NCBI GenBank assembly: GCA_947303905.1
Contig: CAMYZR010000145.1
Span: 1 to 5,106 of the forward strand
Direction: 5' to 3'
From: an uncultured Atopobiaceae bacterium
GTDB lineage: Bacteria > Actinomycetota > Coriobacteriia > Coriobacteriales > Atopobiaceae
DNA length: 5,106 nt
Both the position numbers and the translations under genes were made by a program. Positions 1-5,106 of this stretch are shown piece after piece (position 1 is the first letter of the stretch; each line of letters opens with the position of its first letter). The notes below the pieces were generated by a model. It saw nothing but the letters and a program-made list of their open reading frames with translations, made no database searches and was not told the DNA's origin.

Positions 1-1
1 C

Positions 2-76
2 CTGGAGGCCTTGGGCTAAGAGTCTTCGCCCGAGCAGCTTGCCTATCTCGAGCATCTATAGGGGCAGCTCGCCCAG
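2..76 (+). pseudogene. 5' coding remnant of the FtsX-type permease, interrupted by two in-frame stops
   Basis: Read in the same frame as the permease that follows, this stretch encodes a plausible coiled-coil or linker segment (…SPEQLAYLEHL, stop, GQLAQVEEAL…), so coding sequence appears to run through it from beyond the left edge. It contains TAA at 17-19 and TAG at 59-61. The TAG sits where a CAG glutamine codon would suit the pattern, and the TAA could derive from GAA; both reversions are inferences. The other two forward frames give less protein-like products, so point nonsense changes fit better than one frameshift. In this permease class the N-terminus normally supplies a first membrane anchor before the external coiled coil, and that part lies outside the window. 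Sequencing error or a genuine decayed gene are both possible. Confidence 0.5.
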
Positions 77-2374
77 GTGGAGGAGGCGCTTCAGGGGAGG
101 GCGCAGCTCGAGGCGGGCATCGCCCAGGCCGAGGCAGGCAAGCAGCAGGCAGAGGCGGGCAAGGCGCAGGCAGAGGAAGGCCTCGCCCAGGCGCAGGCTG
201 GACTCGAGCAGGCGCAGGCAGGCCTCGCCCAGGCGGAGCAGGCGCAGGAGCAGCTTCCGGGGCTCCGCGCCCAGCTCGAGGAGCTGAAGGCGCAGCGTAC
301 CCAGGTGGACGAGGGCCTTGCCGGTCTGGACGAGCTGGCGGATGCCAAGCAGACCCTCGACGAGTCCCAGGCCCAACTCGATGCCGGAAAGGCCCAGCTC
401 GACGATGGCCAGGCAAAGCTCAACGCCGGACGCAAGACCCTCGCCGCAAGCAGGCGCACGGCAGAAAGCGAGCTCGCGAAGGCAAAGTCCCAGCTCGATG
501 ATGCCGCGGCGGAGCTTGCCGACGCACGCGAGCAGCTGGCGGACGCCCGCGAGCAGTATGCGGACGGCCTGGCGGAGTACGAGGACGGCAAGGCCGAGGC
601 GGAGGAGGAGTTCGCCGATGCCCTCGAGCAGCTGAACGACGCGCAGCGCGAGATCGACGAGATCGAGCTTCCTGACATCTACGCGCTCGACCGCACGCAG
701 AGCGAGGGGGCCGCGACCTACCATGCCGACGCCGGGCGCATCGACTCCATCGCCGACGTGTTCCCCTTCATCTTCTTCCTGGTGGCTGCGCTCGTCGCGC
801 TCACCACCATGACGCGCATGGTCGACGACGACCGCGTGCTCATCGGCACGTACAAGGCCCTGGGCTACAGCACCGGCGCGATCGCGTCCAAGTACCTCGT
901 CTATGCCGGCGTGGCGGGTGTTGTGGGCGCGACCATCGGCATCCTGGCGCTCTCGCAGGTGCTGCCCTTCATCGTCATGAGCGCCTACTCGATCATCTAC
1001 ACGATACCCCTGCATCCCTTCCCGCTGCCCGTCTCCCCGGGCATCGCCCTGATGTCGGGTGGCTTGGGCGTGGGGGTCACCCTGCTCGCCACCTGGGGCG
1101 CTGTGGTATCGAGCCTGCGCGAGGTCCCCGCCACGCTCATGCTGCCGAGGGCACCGGTTGCGGGCAAGCGCATCCTGCTCGAGCGCGTGCGGCCCGTCTG
1201 GCAGCGCCTTTCCTTCACCTGGAAGGTCACCTGCCGCAACCTCTTCCGCTACAAGCGGCGCTTCCTGATGACGGTCATCGGCATCTCGGGCTGCGCGGCC
1301 CTGCTGCTGGTGGGCTTTGGCCTGCACGACTCCATCTGGGACATCATCGACCGCCAATACGGGCCCATCATCCACTTTGACACGACCATCGGGCTGGACG
1401 ACAACGCCATCGAGCTGGACGTGCGACGCACGATCGACTACCTGAAGGGTACCGGCGAGGTGGATGGCATCGTGCGCGTGCAGAACGAGAACATGCAGGC
1501 GGGTGCCGCCGGCACCGACGAGACCATCCGGGTCAACACGGTGATCCCGCGCGATGCGGGCGCGATGGCCGAGGTCGTCACCTTCAGGAACCGTCTCTCG
1601 GGAAAGCCCATCGAGCTCACCGACGACTCCGTGGTCATCACCGAGAAGCTCGCCCTCAAGTACGGCCTCTCGGCGGGTGACGCCATCACGCTGTTCGACC
1701 AGGATGACGTGGGCAACGCCATCGGGGACGGCCACGAGCTCACCATCACCGGCGTCGCAGAGAACTACGTGGGCAACCTCGTCTACGTCGGCCGCGACGC
1801 CTGGAGGCAGGTGGACGCCTCGGCCCCGGTCTTCTCCACGATCTACGCGACCACCACCCCGGACGCGGCCATTCGCAAGGGCATCACCGACAAGCTGCAC
1901 GACATGGAGGGCGTCTCCACGGTCATCTTCTCCGACGAGACCATCAACATGTACCGCAACATGCTGTCGGTGGTGGACATGATCGTGGTGGTGCTCATCG
2001 TGAGCGCGGCCGCGCTGGCCTACATCGTGCTGTACAACCTCACCAACATCAACATCGGCGAGCGCATCCGCGAGATCGCGAGCCTCAAGGTGCTGGGGTT
2101 CACGCGCGGCGAGGTCCAGGCCTACATCTTCCGCGAGATCGCGATCCTCGCGGTGATGGGCGATGCGCTGGGCATGGCGCTGGGCATCTTCCTCGAGCGC
2201 TTTGTGGTGACGACCGCGGAGGTCGACTACGTCATGTTCGGGCGGTCCATCCATCCGCCCAGCTTTGCCTACGCCTTCGCCCTGACGCTGGTCTTCACGG
2301 GCTTGGTGATCCTCTCCCTGCGCCACAAGCTCGACCGCGTGGACATGGTCGAGTCGCTCAAGAGCATCGACTAG
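77..2374 (+). CDS. FtsX/MacB-type ABC transporter permease with N-terminal coiled coil (5'-truncated or broken)
   Basis: This encodes the membrane subunit of an ABC exporter-like or cell-envelope ABC system; the partner ATPase is not in the window. Residues are counted from GTG 77. Residues 1-195 are a heptad-repeat coiled coil expected outside the membrane, ending near the motif ELPDIYALDR. Membrane segments follow at about 229-247, 273-300 and 320-345, which is the first FtsX-like block. A segment at 395-418 comes after the family-typical stretch TWKVTCRNLFRYKRRF. An external domain spans about 420-633, and a second FtsX-like block has segments at about 635-657, 684-710 and 728-750. The protein ends soon after, at TAG 2372-2374. 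GTG 77 has no ribosome binding site and no in-frame ATG occurs until about residue 247, so 77 is only the first codon after the stop at 59-61, not a convincing start. Family assignment is firm; whether the gene is functional is doubtful. Transported substrate unknown. Confidence 0.85.
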   Translation: MEEALQGRAQLEAGIAQAEAGKQQAEAGKAQAEEGLAQAQAGLEQAQAGLAQAEQAQEQLPGLRAQLEELKAQRTQVDEGLAGLDELADAKQTLDESQAQLDAGKAQLDDGQAKLNAGRKTLAASRRTAESELAKAKSQLDDAAAELADAREQLADAREQYADGLAEYEDGKAEAEEEFADALEQLNDAQREIDEIELPDIYALDRTQSEGAATYHADAGRIDSIADVFPFIFFLVAALVALTTMTRMVDDDRVLIGTYKALGYSTGAIASKYLVYAGVAGVVGATIGILALSQVLPFIVMSAYSIIYTIPLHPFPLPVSPGIALMSGGLGVGVTLLATWGAVVSSLREVPATLMLPRAPVAGKRILLERVRPVWQRLSFTWKVTCRNLFRYKRRFLMTVIGISGCAALLLVGFGLHDSIWDIIDRQYGPIIHFDTTIGLDDNAIELDVRRTIDYLKGTGEVDGIVRVQNENMQAGAAGTDETIRVNTVIPRDAGAMAEVVTFRNRLSGKPIELTDDSVVITEKLALKYGLSAGDAITLFDQDDVGNAIGDGHELTITGVAENYVGNLVYVGRDAWRQVDASAPVFSTIYATTTPDAAIRKGITDKLHDMEGVSTVIFSDETINMYRNMLSVVDMIVVVLIVSAAALAYIVLYNLTNINIGERIREIASLKVLGFTRGEVQAYIFREIAILAVMGDALGMALGIFLERFVVTTAEVDYVMFGRSIHPPSFAYAFALTLVFTGLVILSLRHKLDRVDMVESLKSID
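113..238 (+). repeat. Six tandem 21-base (7-codon) heptad repeats within the coiled coil
   Basis: Residues 13-54 of the permease reading frame form six back-to-back seven-residue units: AGIAQAE, AGKQQAE, AGKAQAE, EGLAQAQ, AGLEQAQ and AGLAQAE. The DNA units are similar but not identical (around gcccaggcg/gcaggc), which suggests internal duplication followed by drift under coiled-coil selection. Looser heptads continue further on, for example ADAREQL followed by ADAREQY near nucleotides 520-560. Confidence 0.8.
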
Positions 2375-2388
2375 GACGTCTGTCCGGG

Positions 2389-2415
2389 TTTACCGCCGGC
2401 GGCTTGGGGTATAAG
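2389..2415 (+). promoter_or_regulatory. Candidate promoter for the prepilin peptidase-like pair
   Basis: A good -10-like hexamer TATAAG (2410-2415) lies in otherwise GC-rich DNA, with a weak -35-like TTTACC (2389-2394) at a short 15-base spacing. The spacer contains the perfect palindrome CCGCCGGCGG (2393-2402), which could be an operator or chance in GC-rich DNA. Transcription would start near 2422, about 35 bases before the GTG start at 2458. This is pattern matching only; the -35 is poor. Confidence 0.35.
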
Positions 2416-2442
2416 CACTCCTATCGACCTGAGAGATCCATC

Positions 2443-2451
2443 GGGAGGGGG
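2443..2451 (+). promoter_or_regulatory. Strong ribosome binding site deciding the GTG start at 2458
   Basis: The purine run GGGAGGGGG contains a perfect GGAGG (2444-2448) about nine bases before GTG 2458. It makes this start far more likely than the in-frame upstream TTG at 2404, which has no Shine-Dalgarno sequence and lies inside the candidate promoter. Confidence 0.7.
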
Positions 2452-2457
2452 CTGTAC

Positions 2458-3126
2458 GTGGAGAGCGCGCTTGTCTCTGTGGCATTCCTTGCGGTGGGCG
2501 CCCTTGGTGGCGGTCTTGTCTGGCGCTGGGCTTGCGCGCAAGGGGGACCCGTCCCACCGGTGAGTCCCCATCTGGTGCGGCTTGGCTGCGGCCTCGCATG
2601 GGCGGGCTTGGCCCTAGCCTATGGAGCCAGTCTCGAGACCATCGAGCTCTGCCTGCTCTCGCTGGTGCTGGTCACGCTGTCGCTCACCGACCTCGCGTCG
2701 CTCACCATCCCCAACGTCTGCATCGTGGCGGCGGTCCTCATACGAGTCGCCTACATCGCCATGGCGGGTGCGCTCGGCCTCGTCGACCCGCTGTCGCTTC
2801 TGGCCAGCTCGCTTCTGGGGGCGTTTTGCACCTTCGTCCCCCTCCTGCTCGCAACGCTGCTCATGGACCATCTCCTGGGCACGGAGAGCCTGGGTGGGGG
2901 AGACCTGAAGCTTCTCTCCGTGGCAGGCATGTACGTGGGGTGGTTGGTGGTGCCCATGCTGGCCCTAGCCTGCCTTCTTGGCCTCGTAGGCTCCCTGGCT
3001 AAGGCTCGCGGGCACCTTGACGCGCTCGCCCCGTTTGCCTTCGGCCCAGCCATCGCGTGCTCGCTCTGGATTACGCTCATGGTGGCGCGTCCTTTGGCGG
3101 CGGGGTTTGTGAGGTGGATGTTCTGA
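2458..3126 (+). CDS. A24-family prepilin peptidase, aspartate-competent, without the four-cysteine domain
   Basis: This is a predicted integral-membrane aspartic protease that would cleave the leader of type IV prepilin-like proteins at the inner face of the membrane. From GTG 2458 it has 222 residues and about seven or eight hydrophobic segments. Both family catalytic positions are present: D78 in TDLASLTIPN (Asp eight residues before the Asn of IPN) and D149 in GGGDLKLL, the GxGD motif. The C-terminal PFAFGPAIA matches the usual FGP end of the family. The first membrane segment (about 4-22, ending VWRW) resembles the start of full-length PilD-type enzymes, but the cytoplasmic zinc/methyltransferase loop that should follow is replaced by a short PVPP-containing linker. 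It is shorter than bifunctional PilD (about 290 residues) and longer than minimal CpaA/TadV-type peptidases. It lies 69 bases before its paralogue, probably in one operon. Starting at TTG 2404 would add 18 unlikely residues. Substrate unknown. Confidence 0.85.
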   Translation: MESALVSVAFLAVGALGGGLVWRWACAQGGPVPPVSPHLVRLGCGLAWAGLALAYGASLETIELCLLSLVLVTLSLTDLASLTIPNVCIVAAVLIRVAYIAMAGALGLVDPLSLLASSLLGAFCTFVPLLLATLLMDHLLGTESLGGGDLKLLSVAGMYVGWLVVPMLALACLLGLVGSLAKARGHLDALAPFAFGPAIACSLWITLMVARPLAAGFVRWMF

Positions 3127-3184
3127 GTCGGTTCAGGCCCCGTCTGCGTGCTCAATGCGCTATCGTAAGGGGACGATTTCGGCG

Positions 3185-3190
3185 GATAGG
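3185..3190 (+). promoter_or_regulatory. Weak ribosome binding site of the second peptidase-like gene
   Basis: GATAGG ends five bases before ATG 3196 and is only a partial Shine-Dalgarno match. An in-frame TAG at 3187-3189 rules out any start further upstream, so ATG 3196 is the best start despite the weak site. Compared with the strong site of the preceding gene, this suggests lower translation of the second partner. Confidence 0.4.
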
Positions 3191-3195
3191 TTCAC

Positions 3196-4119
3196 ATGCT
3201 TGCTGCTCATCAGGTCAGATTCTTCGAGTCACCGGCGCTGACGCTGGGCGTATGCCTCCTGGCTATCGTCTGCGGCCTCTTCGTCGGCTCCATACTGCAC
3301 GCCATGGCTTGGCGCATGTCCAAGGACAAGCCCGCCCTCGGTGGTGGCAGGCGCTGCACCTCATGCGACCATCCCCTGACGTTCAGGGAGTCGCTCCCTC
3401 TCGTGGGCTGGATCTCCCAGAAGGGCATCTGTCCCTACTGCGGTGAGCATATCAGCCTGGAGGGCCCGCTCTGCGAGCTGCTCTGCTCGGGCATGTTCGT
3501 GAGCATCGTCTTGCGCTACGGCGCGACGGTCCAGACCGTCGAGGTGCTCGCCGTCGCCTGCACGCTGTTTCTGATCTCCCTTTCCTCGCTCAAGGAATAC
3601 CGGATACCAAACGGCTGCATCTTCATGGCCTACCTCATTAGGATTGCCTACCTCGTCTGGCTCTTTGTGAGCGGCGGCGATGCGTTGCAGCTGACCGTCT
3701 CCTCCATCGCGGGCGCCCTGGGCATGAGCGTCCCCCTCGCGCTCGCGCTGTTCTTGAGCGACGCGATGCTCGATCGCGACATCACCGGTATGGGCACCGT
3801 CAAGCTGGCAAGCGTCATGGGCTTCTACCTGGGATGGCAGCAGGGAATCCTGGCCATGGCCGCCGGCGTCCTGCTCCTGGTGGTCGTCTGGCTGCTCAGC
3901 CCCGTCAAGCTGCAGCATGTCGAGGTCGAGGGCGGTGCGCATCGCGATCCCAACGCCAACGGAACGGTCCCCTCGCCGCGCGACCTCCGGGCGACTTTGG
4001 AGGAGGACATCGCGGAGCCCATGCGCGTCATTCCCTTTGCCCCGGCAATCTGCATCGCATTCTGGGTGGTGCTTCTCGTCGGCGTCATGCCGGGCGCCTG
4101 GAACGCCCCCATCTTCTGA
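3196..4119 (+). CDS. Prepilin peptidase-like protein with four-cysteine domain but both catalytic aspartates replaced
   Basis: This 307-residue membrane protein is built like PilD: a first membrane segment (about 14-38, with GSILHAMAWR), a cytoplasmic Cys domain, then an A24-like multi-span core. C54-x2-C57-x21-C79-x2-C82 has the same spacing as the zinc-binding cysteines of P. aeruginosa PilD (C72, C75, C97, C100) in the N-terminal domain linked to N-methylation. The core is paralogous to the preceding gene: IPNGCI…LIRIAYL against IPNVCI…LIRVAYI, VKLASVMGFYLGW against LKLLSVAGMYVGW, and IPFAPAI near the end. However, the first catalytic position is S131 (SLKEYRIPN) and the second is T201 (GMGTVKL), so peptidase activity is not expected. 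A charged loop of about 39 residues (237-275) separates the last two membrane segments and is absent in the neighbour. Inferred roles are a methyltransferase, a partner or a regulator of the upstream peptidase. Automated annotation would probably call it a prepilin peptidase. Confidence 0.85.
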   Translation: MLAAHQVRFFESPALTLGVCLLAIVCGLFVGSILHAMAWRMSKDKPALGGGRRCTSCDHPLTFRESLPLVGWISQKGICPYCGEHISLEGPLCELLCSGMFVSIVLRYGATVQTVEVLAVACTLFLISLSSLKEYRIPNGCIFMAYLIRIAYLVWLFVSGGDALQLTVSSIAGALGMSVPLALALFLSDAMLDRDITGMGTVKLASVMGFYLGWQQGILAMAAGVLLLVVVWLLSPVKLQHVEVEGGAHRDPNANGTVPSPRDLRATLEEDIAEPMRVIPFAPAICIAFWVVLLVGVMPGAWNAPIF

Positions 4120-4165
4120 TTGCGGCCATGGATTTGCGCCTTCGCGCTTGCTCGTCACCATGCAT

Positions 4166-4187
4166 GTGGCCACGCTCCACGTGTGGA
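4166..4187 (+). repeat. Cluster of GTGG/CCAC inverted repeats between genes
   Basis: The perfect palindrome GTGGCCAC (4166-4173) is followed three bases later by TCCAC-GT-GTGGA (4176-4187), a five-base inverted repeat with a two-base centre that includes CACGTG. The four GTGG/CCAC modules can pair in alternative ways. A second CACGTG occurs at 4217-4222, just before the candidate promoter. This could be a regulator site or a weak terminator for the upstream operon; there is no T-run, so it is not a standard intrinsic terminator. Confidence 0.3.
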
Positions 4188-4220
4188 TGTGTCGAAATCT
4201 GAGCAATGGCGCCCATCACG

Positions 4221-4229
4221 TGCTACCAT
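4221..4229 (+). promoter_or_regulatory. Candidate extended -10 promoter of the PcsB-like gene
   Basis: TGCTACCAT fits the extended -10 pattern TGn-TAnnnT. No good -35 is visible; the best is a weak CTGAGC/TGAGCA around 4199-4205, which is tolerable for an extended -10. Transcription would begin near 4236 and give a leader of about 64 bases that includes the hairpin at 4243-4265. Confidence 0.4.
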
Positions 4230-4242
4230 GACCCTTATCCAA

Positions 4243-4265
4243 GACGCCCCACTGAGGGGCTCGTC
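4243..4265 (+). promoter_or_regulatory. Leader hairpin upstream of the PcsB-like gene
   Basis: GCCCC (4246-4250) pairs with GGGGC (4256-4260) around the loop ACTGA. The stem can extend by GAC (4243-4245) with GTC (4263-4265) across a two-base bulge. No U-tract follows, so it is not a classical terminator. It would lie in the 5' leader if the promoter at 4221-4229 is real, where it could affect mRNA stability or translation. Confidence 0.35.
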
Positions 4266-4287
4266 TCGAATTGCAGCTTAAACGGAC

Positions 4288-4293
4288 AGGGAG
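4288..4293 (+). promoter_or_regulatory. Ribosome binding site of the PcsB-like gene
   Basis: AGGGAG ends six bases before ATG 4300. It fixes this start, which also gives a complete signal peptide. Confidence 0.7.
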
Positions 4294-4299
4294 ACAACG

Positions 4300-5106
4300 A
4301 TGGAACCCACGTCATATTCGCGTCGAACGGCACTCAAGATCCTTGCAGCTGCTGCCGGGCTGACGCTTGTTCCAGCGATTCCCGCCGGTGCCATCACACA
4401 GAGTGACATCGACAAGACCGAGAAGGAGCTGGCCTCCGCCCAGGCTGAGTACGAAGAGGTGCAGGCGCAGCTCGACGAGATCGCCGAGCAGTACGAGGCG
4501 CTCTCCCGGGAGCTTGCCGAGACGCTCTCCTCAATCGACGAGGTGAGCGGCCAGATTGCCGACACCGAGAAGCAGATCGAGGAGAAGGAGGCGGAGCTCG
4601 AGGAGAAGCGCGAGACCCTCTCCCGCCGCATCCGCAGCGCCTACAAGTCCGGCGGGGACGAGGCGCTCTCCGCGCTCCTCATGGCGGAGTCGTTCGAGGA
4701 GCTGAGCTCCAACATCTACTACCTCGACAAGATCACCGAGAACGACCGCACCCTCATCGAGGACGTCGAGCGTCTCAAGGGCGAGCTCGAGCAGCACCGC
4801 GCCGACCTCGAGGCCGAGAAGGCCGAGCTCGAGGAGCTGCGTGCCGAGCAGGAGCAGAAGCTCTCCGAGATGCAGGCGAAGCAGGAGGAGGTGCAGGCGA
4901 TCCTCGACGACCTCGACGAGGATGTCCAGGCGCTCATCGCGAAGCGCGACGAGGAGCTGCTCCAGCTTGCGCGTGAGCGCGAGGAGCAGAGGAAGCGCGA
5001 GGAGGAGGCCCGCAAGGCCGCCGAGGCCGCGGCTGCCGCAGCGGCGGAAGGCGCCAACGCGGGCAACGTGACGGGCAGCTATGCGGACGGCTCGACCTCA
5101 GGCTCG
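4300..5106 (+). CDS. Exported PcsB/CwlO-like coiled-coil protein, probable peptidoglycan hydrolase (3' end outside window)
   Basis: The frame is open from ATG 4300 to the right edge: 269 codons without a stop. Residues 1-31 are a signal peptide: SRRTALK at 7-13, a hydrophobic stretch (about 14-28), and a likely cleavage after AGA (29-31). SRRTALK resembles the Tat consensus SRRxFLK, with Ala in place of Phe. Residues about 34-245 are an almost unbroken acidic coiled coil (Glu/Lys/Arg/Ala/Leu). A central break at about 108-150 (RRIRSAYKSGG…LSALLMAESFEELSSNIYYL) matches the helical hinge of PcsB/CwlO-type proteins. An Ala-rich run (240-249) and a Gly/Ser/Asn linker (from about 251) follow. In this family the linker is usually followed by a catalytic CHAP or NlpC/P60 domain that cuts peptidoglycan during division, often under FtsEX control; that part is beyond the window, so enzymatic activity is inferred. 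It probably has its own promoter, being 180 bases from the previous gene. Confidence 0.8.
   Translation, partial: MEPTSYSRRTALKILAAAAGLTLVPAIPAGAITQSDIDKTEKELASAQAEYEEVQAQLDEIAEQYEALSRELAETLSSIDEVSGQIADTEKQIEEKEAELEEKRETLSRRIRSAYKSGGDEALSALLMAESFEELSSNIYYLDKITENDRTLIEDVERLKGELEQHRADLEAEKAELEELRAEQEQKLSEMQAKQEEVQAILDDLDEDVQALIAKRDEELLQLAREREEQRKREEEARKAAEAAAAAAAEGANAGNVTGSYADGSTSGS

Noticed and set aside
56..2326. A 756-codon open frame on the minus strand opposite the permease
   Set aside because: Its product is rich in His, Asp, Arg and Gly with no recognisable domain. It is the usual antisense shadow in GC-rich DNA where codon bias suppresses stops. The plus-strand frame gives clear coiled-coil and FtsX-like membrane blocks.
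2393..2402. Palindrome CCGCCGGCGG as an intrinsic terminator after the permease
   Set aside because: It is a self-complementary palindrome without a usable loop and is not followed by a T-run. It may be an operator or a chance GC palindrome.
2404..2457. N-terminal extension of the first peptidase from TTG 2404
   Set aside because: There is no ribosome binding site before TTG, the stretch contains a -10-like sequence, and a near-ideal GGAGG precedes GTG 2458. The added residues (MGYKHSYRPERSIGRGLY) do not look like a family N-terminus.
3057..3446. A 129-codon plus-strand frame spanning the gap between the two peptidase genes
   Set aside because: It overlaps the end of one gene and the start of the next in another frame, and its product is Arg/Cys-rich with no motif. 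It is best explained as a shadow.
4136..4147. GCGC-CTTC-GCGC as a terminator after the second peptidase gene
   Set aside because: The stem is only four base pairs and no T-run follows; such matches are common by chance at this GC content.
3361..4206. A 281-codon minus-strand frame opposite the second peptidase-like gene
   Set aside because: It has low-complexity, hydrophilic His/Asp/Glu/Gln-rich composition without membrane segments or motifs, and it lies fully antisense to a well-supported gene.
4206..4406. A 66-codon plus-strand frame starting in the gap before the PcsB-like gene
   Set aside because: It overlaps the PcsB-like start in a different frame, has no ribosome binding site, and its product is Cys/Ser-rich without similarity to anything I recognise.
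1..5106. tRNA or rRNA genes, CRISPR arrays, insertion sequences, attachment sites
   Set aside because: I saw no tRNA-like cloverleaf, no spaced direct repeats outside the coiled-coil coding repeat, no transposase-like product and no terminal inverted repeats.

Overview
The window looks like a piece of a high-GC actinobacterial chromosome, most likely class Coriobacteriia (Olsenella/Atopobium/Collinsella type). This taxon call is an inference. It rests on GC-rich third codon positions, an FtsX-type permease with a long Ala/Gln/Glu coiled coil of the type I associate with that class, and a secreted PcsB-like coiled-coil protein. All real genes read on the + strand.

Layout. (1) 2-2374 is the 3' part of a large FtsX/MacB-type ABC-transporter permease: an external coiled coil, then two FtsX-like membrane blocks. 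Its reading frame continues to the left edge but is crossed by two in-frame stops (TAA 17-19, TAG 59-61), so the gene looks broken unless these are sequence errors. (2) 2375-2457 is a short gap with a candidate promoter and a strong ribosome binding site that favours a GTG start at 2458. (3) 2458-3126 and 3196-4119 are two adjacent, clearly paralogous genes of the type IV prepilin peptidase (A24) family. (4) 4120-4299 is a 180-base gap with short inverted repeats, a candidate extended -10 promoter and a leader hairpin. (5) 4300 to the right edge is the 5' part of a gene for an exported PcsB/CwlO-like coiled-coil protein with a twin-arginine-like signal peptide; it has no stop inside the window.

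The most interesting feature is the peptidase pair. The first protein keeps both catalytic aspartates (D78 and the GGGD motif at D149) but lacks the cytoplasmic four-cysteine domain. The second keeps that domain with canonical CxxC-x21-CxxC spacing, but both catalytic aspartates are replaced (S131 and T201). Together they carry one complete set of the features of a bifunctional prepilin peptidase/N-methyltransferase. This suggests reciprocal loss after tandem duplication and a division of labour, perhaps as a heteromer. No pilin, assembly ATPase or secretion gene lies in the window, so the substrate is unknown. The flanking genes concern the envelope (permease, probable cell-wall hydrolase), but nothing shows that they work with the pair.
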